A stretch of DNA of 64,000 bases, from positions 124,001 to 188,000 of the forward strand of contig NZ_JALHLE010000003.1 of assembly GCF_022832385.1 (NCBI RefSeq), written 5' to 3'. Both the position numbers and the translations under genes were made by a program. Below, piece by piece: positions 7,405-16,070 of the stretch (positions within the stretch are counted from its first letter, which is position 1; each line of letters begins with the position of its first letter). Under the pieces are notes generated by a model that saw only the letters and a program-made list of their open reading frames with translations, was not told where the DNA came from and ran no database searches. This stretch comes from Novosphingobium album (ex Hu et al. 2023) (GTDB lineage Bacteria > Pseudomonadota > Alphaproteobacteria > Sphingomonadales > Sphingomonadaceae).

Positions 7405-9045
7405 TCAGCAGCTTGCCGCCGCACCCTCGTAGCACACTGTCAGAATCGCAATGTCATCCGACTGCGGCACCGCGCCGACGAAGCCGCGCACGCTTTCCGC
7501 CAGTCCTTCGGCGATCCGCCGAGCGGAAAATTCGGCCCGCGCTTCGGCCAGAGCTCCGGCAATCCGGCCCGTGGTGTAGAGTTCGTCATCCGCGCCGGTC
7601 GCCTCGGACACGCCATCGGTGAACAGCACCAGCGCATCGCCCTCGCCCAACATGAACGTCCCGGTCTTGTACGGCACGTCCTCGAAGACGCCGAGCGCCA
7701 TGCCCTGATGCTTTGCGAGCCGCTCCACCGCGCCGCCAGCCCGGACGATGAACGGCGCCTCGTGCCCGCCGTCGCTGTATTCGACCTTGCCTGTCCGCAC
7801 GTCGAGGATGCCCGCGAAGATCGTCACGAACATCTCCGCTGCGTTGTCGCGCGAGAGTTCGGTGTTGACGCGCTCCATGATCTCTCCGGTCGTTCCGCCG
7901 GTCATGGCGTGCGCCTTGAACAGCGTGGTCGTCATGGCCATGAACAGCGCCGCGGGCACGCCCTTGCCGGACACATCGCCGACGACAAAGAACAGGCGGC
8001 TCTCATCGATCAGGAAATAGTCGTAGAGATCGCCGCCCACCTGCTTTGCCGGTTCGAGCAGCGCGAAAACGTCGAGGTCCTTGCGGCCGGGGAACGGCGG
8101 GAACTTGCGCGGCAGCATCCCGATCTGGATATCGCGGGCGGCGGAAAGTTCGCCTTCCACCCTTTCGCGCGCGGCGGTGGCTTCTTCCACCTCGACGAGA
8201 TAGCGCTGCAGCCGCGCGATCATCCCGGCCATGGCCTCGGCCAGACTGCCCACTTCGTCACCCCGGCTGTGGCTGATCTGGCGGACGGCCGCCATCTCGT
8301 CCTCGTCGGCCTGAAAGCTGCGGGTTTCCATGTTCCGGGTGAAGGCCGTCAGCCGCACGAGCGGCGCGACGATGCGCGAGACCAGCAGCCAGCCGACCGC
8401 CATGGACAGCGCGAACAGGGCAATCCCGATCGCGATCGACTTCACCAGCGCATCGTGCAGCCGCTGGTCCAGCATGACGAGATCGATATCCGCCCCGATC
8501 ACATGGACGCGCCCGTCCGCACTGGTGACAGGCATGTAGATGGACCGAAAGCGTCCGAAGGAATCGCTGTATTCGTCGAACCGCACCCTGCCATCGGCAA
8601 AGCTGTTGTAGAGCTTGGCGGGCGCGGTGTCGTAGAGCGTGAAAAACCGCGTCTGCGTGCCCCCGGCGATTTCCTTGGGGGTCGCGCTCGTCGCCACCGT
8701 CCGGATCTCCTTGCCGAACTTCATGTACGTGTAGACATAGGTGAAGCGCGAGGCATTGGCGAAGCGTGACAGGCGCTGCTGGATCGCCTGATATTCCCCC
8801 TCCGTAATGGAATCGGGGCCGGTGATCTGGCGGTGATAGCCTTCGGGAATGATCTCCCGCACCGCATGCACCGCCGCATAGAGCCTGCCGTCGATGCCGG
8901 AGATGATCTCGTTGCGATCCGTACCGTACAGCACCACCGTATAGACCGTTGCCGACACCAGATTGAGGACGAGCAGCAGTAACAGCAATTGCGGCTTGAG
9001 GCCGAACCGCCTTATCCGTTGCGCACCGTCCGCACTCGCCTCCAC
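7405..9045 (-). CDS. membrane HAMP / SpoIIE-type PP2C serine phosphatase (RsbU-like)
   Basis: 546 residues from a GTG at 9045 with AGAGGGA 5 nt upstream. TM1 is at ~17-42 and TM2 at ~205-227, enclosing an extracytoplasmic sensor region with FTYVYTYM. HAMP (~228-280) and a short coiled coil follow. The PP2C domain (~320-540) has VGGDLYDYF, VGDVSGKGVPAALFMA, DGGHEAPF, LFTDGVSEA and QSDDIAIL, all metal ligands present. Family role: dephosphorylates a phosphorylated STAS antagonist in partner-switching pathways. The STAS gene at 14669-15001 and the RsbW-like gene at 15139 are the obvious partners. It is divergent from the NTT-HEAT operon across 86 bp. Confidence 0.93.
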   Translation of the reverse strand: MEASADGAQRIRRFGLKPQLLLLLLVLNLVSATVYTVVLYGTDRNEIISGIDGRLYAAVHAVREIIPEGYHRQITGPDSITEGEYQAIQQRLSRFANASRFTYVYTYMKFGKEIRTVATSATPKEIAGGTQTRFFTLYDTAPAKLYNSFADGRVRFDEYSDSFGRFRSIYMPVTSADGRVHVIGADIDLVMLDQRLHDALVKSIAIGIALFALSMAVGWLLVSRIVAPLVRLTAFTRNMETRSFQADEDEMAAVRQISHSRGDEVGSLAEAMAGMIARLQRYLVEVEEATAARERVEGELSAARDIQIGMLPRKFPPFPGRKDLDVFALLEPAKQVGGDLYDYFLIDESRLFFVVGDVSGKGVPAALFMAMTTTLFKAHAMTGGTTGEIMERVNTELSRDNAAEMFVTIFAGILDVRTGKVEYSDGGHEAPFIVRAGGAVERLAKHQGMALGVFEDVPYKTGTFMLGEGDALVLFTDGVSEATGADDELYTTGRIAGALAEARAEFSARRIAEGLAESVRGFVGAVPQSDDIAILTVCYEGAAASC

Positions 9046-9131
9046 GATGTTCCCTCTGATAACGTGATCGAAACCGAATAAGACCTATGGCCGCGCAAGT
9101 TGCAAATTTTGATTAAGGCGCGCCTTCAAAA

Positions 9132-11777
9132 GTGGCGGGGAGAAAATTGCCCGAATTCCTGAACAGACTGTTCCGCCTTGAACGCGGGGAATGGCCGAAG
9201 CTGCTGCAGTTCGGGTTGTTCGGATTCCTGCTGCAAACGGGCATGGGAATCGGGTTCAGCGCGGGCGACGCGGCGTTCCTGAGCCATGTCGGTGCAGACC
9301 GGCTGCCACTGGTATTCATGCTGACCCCGCTGGTCATGCTGTTCTACACCGTGGTGTTCTCCTACCTGATGGTACGCTTTTCGATCGGCCGGACCGTCGA
9401 TGTCACCATGGCGATGCTGGTGACGGGCGGCCTCGGCTTCTGGGCGTTGATCGGCTCAGACCTGCCGCCCGGATGGCAAGCGCCGCTCTACTTCGCGCTG
9501 AAGCTCTATCTGGCGATGTGGTACATCGCGCTCTACTCGCTGTTCTGGAACTACACCGACGCCTACTTCGACATTCAGGACGCCAAGCGGATGTTTCCGC
9601 TGTTCGCCGCGTTCTGCGCATTCGGCACGGCAACGGGCGCGCTCATCGTCAGCGTGTTTGCCGACGTGGTCCCGGTACAACAGTTCTTCCTGCTGTGGGC
9701 AGTCATTGCAATCGGCACGTTCCCGCTGGCCCGGCTGTTGCAACGGCGCTGGCGGCAAATCGCGGAGAGCGATGCCGATTTCGAAGAAAACAGCGCCAGC
9801 GCCGTGAGCCAGCTTGCAGCCGTGGCCAAGGCCTTTGGCCAGTCGCGTTACACGGTCGTGTTCACACTGACGCTGTTCGTCACCTTGCTGATGACGAACC
9901 TTGCGGAATACCAGTATTCGATGGTCCTCCAGAAAGGACGCGATGAAGCCGGGCTGGCCGCGCTGTTCGGCGCACTTTACGCCGCCGCCAACCTGTTCAA
10001 CCTCGTCACCTGCCTGTTCGTGTTCAACCGGCTGGTCGGGCGGCTCGGCGTGCGCAACGTCGCCTTCATCCAGCCGCTCACCTATTTCGCCGTCTTCGGC
10101 TGGTTCTTCCTGCAAGGCGGGACAGGCGCCGCACTGGCGGCCTTCTTCGCCTATCACGGCGTGCTGACGTCGATCGAATACAACAACCAGAACCTGCTGT
10201 TCAACGCGGTCCCCTCACGGGTGAAGCGCCCGCTGCGCACGGTGATGGAAGGCATGGCCGAACCGCTCGCGAGCCTGGTCGCGGGCGGACTTCTGCTCTA
10301 CGCGGCCAGCCGTCTCGACCTGCGCGAGCTTTCGGGCATCGGGATCATCACTGGCGGTGCACTCATCGCGATCGTCGTGGCTCTGCGCCAGCTCTACCCC
10401 CTGGCCATGACCACAAACATGCGTCAGGGATGGATGAACTTCGGGGACAGCGCTGCTGCTTCTCCCGAGTTCGAGCCAGAGGCCCGCGCGGCGCTTGAAC
10501 AGGCGTTGCACTCGAACGGTCCGGCCGCACAGCTGGCCAGAGCCTTGCTCGAAACAGATACCTTGCCGCCGCCGTCCTGGGCAGACACACGCGAGGTGGA
10601 CGAACTCGTCGCCTTGCTGGCCCATGAGGATCCGCAGCGCCGAAGGGGGGTAGCCGAGGCCCTGTTCGCTGCCGCAAGCGCGGAAGACATCCATATCGTC
10701 TCCCCGCTGGCCAGCCGCCTGCCCGCGCTGGAGCCTGCGGAACGGCAATGCATTATCGCCTTGCTGGAGCACCTTTGCGACAGCGAAGCCATCGACGACG
10801 TCCTGCTTGCCACAGCGGAACTCGCACCACGCGAGCGCAGGGCGATCGTGACGATGCTGACAGGTATCGGCGAAACCGCGATCCCGCGCCTGATTGCCGG
10901 AATGCGACAAAGGTCGTTTTCCTTGCGGGCACGGGCAATTGCCGCCCGAGCGCTGGCTGAACTGTCTTATGCCCAGTTTGCGGCGCATCTGGACCGGCTG
11001 GTCCGGGAGGAACTGCACGAGGCGCGCAACCTGCTCGACAGTGCTGACGTGCTCGACGACGAGCCCGGTGTCCAGGCTTCGCTCATGCTGCTGGCCCGGG
11101 CTCAGCGCGAACGCGTAGGCGCAACGCTCGATTTCGTTCTGGAACTGCTGGCAATCGGTGGACTGCTGCCAAATTTCGACCTGCTGATCGTATCGCTGCA
11201 TTCCGCCAACGCCAAAGTGCGCGGCAATGCGATCGAGTCCATCGAAAGCGGGATAGATGGCCAGTTGTTCCGGCTGCTCGAACCGCTGTTGCTGCCTCGG
11301 GCCCTTTCGCCCCGGTCGGGAAAGCGCGCACGAAGCATGGACCAAATCCTCCGCGCCGCACTGACCAGCGGACAGCCGGTCGAGATGGCGCTAGCCGCCG
11401 ACGCGCTGTACGGCAGACTAGACGCTGCAGAATTCGCCGCACGGATTCAGGACGTGATCCAGCCCGGCATGCCCGGGTTGCTGCGCGGACACCTGCTGGC
11501 GCTGATGGGTTTTGACGATGGCCAGGAATGGCGTCTTCTCGATCTCCTTGGCGCCCTTGCCAGCGATCCAGAATTGCGTGTCGCGACTTTGGAATCGCTG
11601 CTGGTCCTTGCCGAGACAGTCCAGGACCACCCTGCGCCAGAAGGTGCCTTGCAGGGCATGGCCGGCGGGAAACCGTTCTGGGTCGCCTTCCGCGCCCTGC
11701 GCAACGTCGCCGAACGCTTCCCGGACCTCGCGCTGGTGCTCCTCAAGGCGCAGTACGATCGGCGCTATGCGGCGTAA
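9132..11777 (+). CDS. NTT (ATP/ADP translocase-like) transporter fused to HEAT-type repeats
   Basis: 881 residues from GTG 9132; TTG 9147 with GGGGAGA 4 nt upstream is an equally possible start. Residues ~15-420 hold about 11-12 membrane helices resembling the NTT/AAA-translocase branch of the MFS (WNYTDAYFDIQDAKRMFPLFAAFCAFG, EYNNQNLLFNAVPSRVKRP). Residues ~470-880 are soluble, Leu/Ala/Glu-rich helical repeats of HEAT type (ELVALLAHEDPQRRRGVAEALF). Such fusions occur in free-living bacteria, where true nucleotide exchange is unproven. The fusion with a protein-interaction tail and coupling to HAMP and cNMP-fold genes suggest a sensory rather than metabolic role. Confidence 0.8.
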   Translation: MAGRKLPEFLNRLFRLERGEWPKLLQFGLFGFLLQTGMGIGFSAGDAAFLSHVGADRLPLVFMLTPLVMLFYTVVFSYLMVRFSIGRTVDVTMAMLVTGGLGFWALIGSDLPPGWQAPLYFALKLYLAMWYIALYSLFWNYTDAYFDIQDAKRMFPLFAAFCAFGTATGALIVSVFADVVPVQQFFLLWAVIAIGTFPLARLLQRRWRQIAESDADFEENSASAVSQLAAVAKAFGQSRYTVVFTLTLFVTLLMTNLAEYQYSMVLQKGRDEAGLAALFGALYAAANLFNLVTCLFVFNRLVGRLGVRNVAFIQPLTYFAVFGWFFLQGGTGAALAAFFAYHGVLTSIEYNNQNLLFNAVPSRVKRPLRTVMEGMAEPLASLVAGGLLLYAASRLDLRELSGIGIITGGALIAIVVALRQLYPLAMTTNMRQGWMNFGDSAAASPEFEPEARAALEQALHSNGPAAQLARALLETDTLPPPSWADTREVDELVALLAHEDPQRRRGVAEALFAAASAEDIHIVSPLASRLPALEPAERQCIIALLEHLCDSEAIDDVLLATAELAPRERRAIVTMLTGIGETAIPRLIAGMRQRSFSLRARAIAARALAELSYAQFAAHLDRLVREELHEARNLLDSADVLDDEPGVQASLMLLARAQRERVGATLDFVLELLAIGGLLPNFDLLIVSLHSANAKVRGNAIESIESGIDGQLFRLLEPLLLPRALSPRSGKRARSMDQILRAALTSGQPVEMALAADALYGRLDAAEFAARIQDVIQPGMPGLLRGHLLALMGFDDGQEWRLLDLLGALASDPELRVATLESLLVLAETVQDHPAPEGALQGMAGGKPFWVAFRALRNVAERFPDLALVLLKAQYDRRYAA

Positions 11778-13044
11778 GAGCGTCCCCATCAAGGCGCTGC
11801 TGGTGCGTACGTTCCTTCCGGCAGTCGTCGTCGTGTCTGTGCTGCTCGCCGGGCTGGTCTACAATCGGCTCTATGCCTCGATCCTCAATGGGTTCGAGCG
11901 CAAGCTGGTGGCGGCCAGCGCCATGACCGGCGCGATGATCGACCCGGATGATCACGACCGGCTGATTGCAGCGGCACGCAGCGACAAGGACACTGCAACT
12001 ACCGAAGCCTCTCCGCTGTATCAGCGCAATGTGCGCCCGATCCGGCACATCCGAGACGAGCTGGGGCTGACTTATCTCTACACGCAGGTTCTGGGCGGTC
12101 CCGGTGATATCCAGTACATTCTCGATGGCACCGAAGGCGCGGATCATTCCCCCCTCGGTTCCGGTGACGACTTGCCCGGCGCAACCGTCGCCGGTCTCAA
12201 GCGTGTGCAGGCGCGCGGCGCGGTCTATGTCTCCCCCATCGAATATCAGGAGCAATGGGGCCTGCTGAAAACGGCTGCCTCTCCCGTCATGGGCGCAAAC
12301 GGCCAGATCACCGGCTCGACGGGTGCCGACGTCAACATCTCGGTAATCCAGGTGGCCACGCAGAACGCGCTGTTCCAGAGCGCCATGATCGGCATTGGCT
12401 CGGTCCTCGTCTGCCTGCTCGTCGCACTTGCGCTGGTGCGTCGCATTGCAGTCCCAATCGAAGCGTTGACCGAATACACCCTGCAGATCGCGGGCGGACA
12501 TACGCCCGTTTCCGGCATCAGTTCGGGGCCGCGCGAAGTAAAGGCCCTGCGTTCGCACCTCGATATGCTGACCGGAGCCATGGCCCGCAGCGCCCAGCAG
12601 CGGGAACAGGAAGAAGAGCGCGCGGAAGAGATGGCACGTGCTGCAATCCTGTCTGCTCAAACACATGGGAAGGCCGATGAGCCTGTCATTCTTATTGAGG
12701 AGGAGAACCGGCTGGTGGCCTGGATTAGCGGGGAACCATTGATCCCGCAGGGCGTGCTCGCTGCCCGCGCCATGGCAAACCTTGGCCAGATATGCATCGT
12801 CAAGCCAGACATTCGGGCCATCTGGCGCGATCTCGCAGATCTGGATCATGGCAAGTGCATCGTAATCGATGCCATTGCCGGAACCATCGAATGCCTCGGC
12901 ACCAGTGGGTGCGAGGTCGATGTAGACGGTAAGACCCGGAGCATCGCCCCCAACAGCCGAATGGGTCTTGCCCCGCATGAGACGGTGACCCTGATTCGTC
13001 CGGACAGGTCCGGTTTCCTTCTGTGGCCACGAGGTGGCCGATGA
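11767..13044 (+). CDS. HAMP-domain membrane sensor protein
   Basis: 425 residues; ATG 11767 overlaps the end of the transporter gene by 11 nt, indicating translational coupling. TM1 is at ~13-36 (FLPAVVVVSVLLAGLVYNRLY) and TM2 at ~200-222. The loop between them resembles that of the divergent phosphatase (LGLTYLYTQV against FTYVYTYM). HAMP follows (VRRIAVPIEALTEYTLQIAGG) and then a coiled coil (QREQEEERAEEMARAA). The C-terminal ~120 residues are a beta-rich domain I do not recognise (IVIDAIAGTIECLG). There is no kinase or phosphatase motif. It may relay a periplasmic signal to the cNMP-fold and phosphatase proteins of the locus. Confidence 0.75.
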   Translation: MRRKSVPIKALLVRTFLPAVVVVSVLLAGLVYNRLYASILNGFERKLVAASAMTGAMIDPDDHDRLIAAARSDKDTATTEASPLYQRNVRPIRHIRDELGLTYLYTQVLGGPGDIQYILDGTEGADHSPLGSGDDLPGATVAGLKRVQARGAVYVSPIEYQEQWGLLKTAASPVMGANGQITGSTGADVNISVIQVATQNALFQSAMIGIGSVLVCLLVALALVRRIAVPIEALTEYTLQIAGGHTPVSGISSGPREVKALRSHLDMLTGAMARSAQQREQEEERAEEMARAAILSAQTHGKADEPVILIEEENRLVAWISGEPLIPQGVLAARAMANLGQICIVKPDIRAIWRDLADLDHGKCIVIDAIAGTIECLGTSGCEVDVDGKTRSIAPNSRMGLAPHETVTLIRPDRSGFLLWPRGGR

Positions 13045-13442
13045 TCACGGCACAGGTTGTGGACAGATACCTTGCGCTGGGCCGATGCGCGCCGTTCGAC
13101 AGGCTCACCACTGCCGAACTGCTGCTGGTCTCACGCCATGTCCATCCACGCAGCCATTTACCCGGCGAAGTGATCCTTTCCGGCGGTGCAGTCGCGGAAC
13201 GTCTGGTCGTCGTTACCGGCGGATCAGCGCTGGTCGCGGGCGAAGCGGCACCATCGGTGTTCGACGCGCAATCGGCTTTGTTCGGGCTGGCGGTGCGATC
13301 CGACTACTTCGCCGGCCCGGAAGGCGCCGAAACGCTTTGCCTCGCCAAGCCGCACTTGTTCACTATCGCCCGCGAGTGCCCGGATTTCATAGTCGGGCTG
13401 GCCGCATTGCGCTCGAAGTCCGGAGCAACATCCGGCACATGA
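13041..13442 (+). CDS. cyclic-nucleotide-binding-fold protein (small)
   Basis: 133 residues; the ATG at 13041 overlaps the preceding stop (ATGA). PFDRLTTAELLLVSRHVHPRSHLPGEVILSGGAVAERLVVV matches the first half of a CRP/CNBD beta-roll (F..L...E...ia...... G..i...G). The canonical phosphate-binding cassette (GE.a...R) is not evident, so ligand binding may be lost. NTT-HEAT proteins elsewhere are sometimes fused to CNBDs; here the domain is a separate coupled gene. Confidence 0.6.
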   Translation: MITAQVVDRYLALGRCAPFDRLTTAELLLVSRHVHPRSHLPGEVILSGGAVAERLVVVTGGSALVAGEAAPSVFDAQSALFGLAVRSDYFAGPEGAETLCLAKPHLFTIARECPDFIVGLAALRSKSGATSGT

Positions 13443-14683
13443 CTATCCGTTCCACCACAGTCCTGCTGACGTTACCGCTGTTTCTGGCACTGGCCGTCGT
13501 CAACGGTGCGCTCCTCTATTTTCAGGATCGCGCGGAGACACACCAGGCACTGAATGATCTGGCTCTGGTGCCGGCAGTGACGGTCGCCGAATTCGTGCGC
13601 GAAATGGACGATCCCTACAAGGAGCTTTCCAAGCCGATCCGCAAGCAGGCATTGCGTGCCGCCCTGCACCATGTGGCAGGCATCGATGGGCTTTATCTCC
13701 TTGCTCCCGGCAGGAAACCTCTGCCTCTTATGCCTGGTGGCAGCCACTGGGACCCGTCCGCGCTGGAGTTGCCGTCGAAACCTTCAAGCTTTGCATCGGG
13801 TAGCGGAGCGAGAGGAGATCGCTGGGTGACCGCCCTCGCCCCAGCCGGTCAAGGACGCTTCGTAGCGTCACGGTTCAGTACCGAACCGCTTCACGAGCAT
13901 ATGGACGCCGTCCGCCGCGACATCCTCGCCAGCATCCTCCTGCTTGGCCTGCTGGCAACCGGCCTGAGCCTGTTTGTGGCCCGTCGCATTACCCGCGAAC
14001 TGGAGGCCAACCACCGCCAATTGTCGCGCGGTCAAAATGCCCCCGCTGCCACCGACATGCCGGACCTCGTCATCCGTGAGGCACAGGATCTGGCCGACGC
14101 CTTGCGATTGATGGACGCCAGCAAGCAGGCCGCCCAGACGCGCAGGCACCTTGTTGCGGCCCGCAAGCAACGGCTGCGCGATCCTGAGCAGGCAATTGCC
14201 GAAACGCAGGCGGACCTTTTCCCGCCCTGCGTGGTCCGAAACGGCGGGTACGAAATCGCGATGCGTTTGTGCGGCGACGTGGAACCCGGCACGTTTTTCG
14301 TCCACGCATTGACCGCAACGGGCGGAACCGCCTTCATCGGCCGTTGCCGGGCCAGTTCGCCGGTCGACGCGCTAGCCTCGGCTGCGAACGTGCGCCGCCG
14401 GCTCGAACATTGCCGCGACAGAACCTCGCTGGAACGAACGCTCGAACACCTCTGCGCTCTTTACGATTTCGCCGCGCTTGAGCGGTTTGACTGGACTCAC
14501 GAGGCCGCTGCCTCCCCGATCCTTCTCTCCGTTGCCGATGACGCGGATGCTGTTCGCGCCCAAGTCTATTGGCGTAAAAGTCCCGGAATTGCGCCGCAGG
14601 CGCTTCTGGCCGGTCTTGCAGTACTGCTGGCGCCGAACGGCGTCTTCGCCGCTATCGGACCTGCCGGATCAGGCGATCGCTGA
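13439..14683 (+). CDS. HAMP membrane protein with degenerate PP2C-like C-terminus
   Basis: 414 residues; ATG 13439 overlaps the upstream stop (ATGA). TM1 is at ~5-25 (VLLTLPLFLALAVVNGALLYF), a periplasmic loop follows, TM2 is at ~160-182 (ASILLLGLLATGLSLFVARR), and then a HAMP-like linker. The last ~200 residues (FPPCVVRNGGYEIAMRLCGDVEPGTFF) align by eye with the start of SpoIIE phosphatases (P..yeia....ps..vGGDlyd), but the DVSGKG metal motif is missing (IGRCRASSPVDAL). This suggests a pseudophosphatase that senses or competes. Its 3' end overlaps the convergent STAS gene by 15 bp. The domain call is an inference. Confidence 0.6.
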   Translation: MTIRSTTVLLTLPLFLALAVVNGALLYFQDRAETHQALNDLALVPAVTVAEFVREMDDPYKELSKPIRKQALRAALHHVAGIDGLYLLAPGRKPLPLMPGGSHWDPSALELPSKPSSFASGSGARGDRWVTALAPAGQGRFVASRFSTEPLHEHMDAVRRDILASILLLGLLATGLSLFVARRITRELEANHRQLSRGQNAPAATDMPDLVIREAQDLADALRLMDASKQAAQTRRHLVAARKQRLRDPEQAIAETQADLFPPCVVRNGGYEIAMRLCGDVEPGTFFVHALTATGGTAFIGRCRASSPVDALASAANVRRRLEHCRDRTSLERTLEHLCALYDFAALERFDWTHEAAASPILLSVADDADAVRAQVYWRKSPGIAPQALLAGLAVLLAPNGVFAAIGPAGSGDR

Positions 14684-15001
14684 GAGCGCACGCCCGACAT
14701 CAGGCTCGATCGTGAATATCGTACTGAACCCGCTGATATCAAAGACTTCCCGCACTGACGGCAGCAAACCTGACAGGGCAATCTTGTGTCCTGATGATCG
14801 GGCAATCTTGGCGCCCTTGAGCAGAACCCGCAAGCCGGCAGAACTGACATAGCTGACGTTCGAAAGATCGACGACTGTGCCTTCATGCCCTTCGACGCGG
14901 GCAGGCAGCACCTGTTCGAGGTCCGATGCCGTGTTGCTGTCCAGCCGTCCCGCCAGGGAAATGACCAGGGACGTACCCCGGATTTCTTCGCTGATGTCCA
15001 T
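14669..15001 (-). CDS. STAS-domain anti-sigma factor antagonist
   Basis: 110 residues from ATG 14999-15001 with GGAG about 8 nt upstream. MDISEEIRGTSLVISLAGRLD, GTVVDLSNVSYVSSAGLRVLL and SGLLPSVREVFDISGF make a complete SpoIIAA/RsbV fold. The conserved phosphorylatable Ser lies in VSSAGLR. Role: when dephosphorylated by a SpoIIE-type phosphatase it binds and sequesters the anti-sigma kinase. It is convergent with the HAMP gene and divergent from the RsbW-like gene at 15139, which is its probable partner. Confidence 0.93.
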   Translation of the reverse strand: MDISEEIRGTSLVISLAGRLDSNTASDLEQVLPARVEGHEGTVVDLSNVSYVSSAGLRVLLKGAKIARSSGHKIALSGLLPSVREVFDISGFSTIFTIEPDVGRALSAIA

Positions 15002-15138
15002 CGGTCCGTCTCCGCCCAATCCAACTTTGCCTGTGCACCTTATTGGAGAAGTTGTGAAATTTTTCCACTCGATTAAGCTGCCCCAGCTGCCGGAGCGAAA
15101 CGCGCAGGACATTGTCCGCGCAGCAAGGATCGGGTGCC

Positions 15139-15552
15139 ATGAACTGCGATTACGAGCGCACGCTTTCCAACGGCCGGACAGGATTTCCCGAATTTCTGGA
15201 ATCAATGGAAGCTTTTCTCGAAGAGACAGGTGCGCCGGTAGCGGTAGTGACGAAGTTCATGATCGCCTTCGATGAACTCGTCAGCAATATCCTCAACCAC
15301 GGCAGCGCCGCTACGATCTCGGCACGCATCTTTCTGAAAGAGAGCGAAGTCGCGGCGGAACTGATCGATGACGGTGACGCCTTCGATCCCTTGTCCCTGC
15401 CCGATCCGGACACCTCGCTGTCCGTCGAAGATCGCCCCATCGGCGGCCTCGGTGTCCACATCGTCCGCAGTCTGATGGATCATGTGGACTATTCGCGCGA
15501 GGGAAATTGCAACAGGCTACGTTTCGCTAAGAATTACCCCGTAGACTTGTAA
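15139..15552 (+). CDS. RsbW/SpoIIAB-like HATPase (anti-sigma kinase)
   Basis: 137 residues from ATG 15139 with AAGGA upstream. FMIAFDELVSNILNHG is the N box of the GHKL ATPase fold, LIDDGDAFDPL the G1 box and PIGGLGVHIVRSLMDHVDY the G2 region. Such proteins phosphorylate the STAS partner on Ser and bind a sigma factor or another target. No sigma factor lies in this window, so the output is unknown. Together with the phosphatase and STAS gene it completes a partner-switching module. Confidence 0.92.
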   Translation: MNCDYERTLSNGRTGFPEFLESMEAFLEETGAPVAVVTKFMIAFDELVSNILNHGSAATISARIFLKESEVAAELIDDGDAFDPLSLPDPDTSLSVEDRPIGGLGVHIVRSLMDHVDYSREGNCNRLRFAKNYPVDL

Positions 15553-15596
15553 ACTGCCGATCAGCACCTTCACATATTCACCGGGAAACACGGGCC

Positions 15597-16070
15597 TTGT
15601 TCATCAAGTTGCGGGACGATTCGCCGGGAAGCGGCTCCGAAGGTGCGCAAATCGCTATTTACGAACGCGATGATCTGGGGCTGTGCGTTCTGGCGCTCGC
15701 CCCTTTCCCCGAAGGCACCGTAGTCGACAGCTTTTCCGGCGAGATCGGACCGGACTTGCGCCAGCACAGCCTGCAGGTGTGCCCCGGCATGCATATTTCG
15801 GGCACGCAGTTCATCGGTTTTCTCACGCACGGCTGCGATCCCAACTGCCGGCTCGACATGGAACGCTTTGAACTCGTGGCCCTGCGGGATATCGCTGGGG
15901 GCGAACTTCTGACGGTCGACTATGCCGCGACAGAGGATGTGCTCTACCGTCAGTTCGAATGCCATTGCACCGCACAGATGTGTCGCGGCTGGATCACCGG
16001 GCGCATGGAAGACGTCAACGAGGAAGGCCGGGCCGTGCTGGCCGCACGAACCAGCACGCAACGCACATGA
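15597..16070 (+). CDS. SET-domain protein methyltransferase
   Basis: 157 residues from TTG 15597; no ATG gives the full domain. GLCVLALAPFPEGTVVDSF is the SET-N beta region. FLTHGCDPNCRLDM corresponds to the NHsC..N catalytic motif (THGCDPNC), and GGELLTVDYAATED to the GEELTxDY motif. FECHCTAQMCRGWITG is a post-SET zinc-binding Cys cluster. Family role: SAM-dependent lysine methylation of proteins, in bacteria often ribosomal or unknown targets. The stop overlaps the ATG of a PLP decarboxylase homologue (ATGA), so the two are coupled; methylation linked to the decarboxylase or its product is conceivable but unproven. Confidence 0.85.
   Translation: MFIKLRDDSPGSGSEGAQIAIYERDDLGLCVLALAPFPEGTVVDSFSGEIGPDLRQHSLQVCPGMHISGTQFIGFLTHGCDPNCRLDMERFELVALRDIAGGELLTVDYAATEDVLYRQFECHCTAQMCRGWITGRMEDVNEEGRAVLAARTSTQRT

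Noticed and set aside
7708..8769. 353-residue open frame antisense to the PP2C phosphatase
   Set aside because: His/Arg/Asp-rich shadow of a well-supported gene.
9046..9131. EcfG-type (GGAAC-N16/17-CGTT) promoter for the partner-switching locus
   Set aside because: GGAAC occurs only inside the ribosome site of the phosphatase gene with no CGTT at the right distance.
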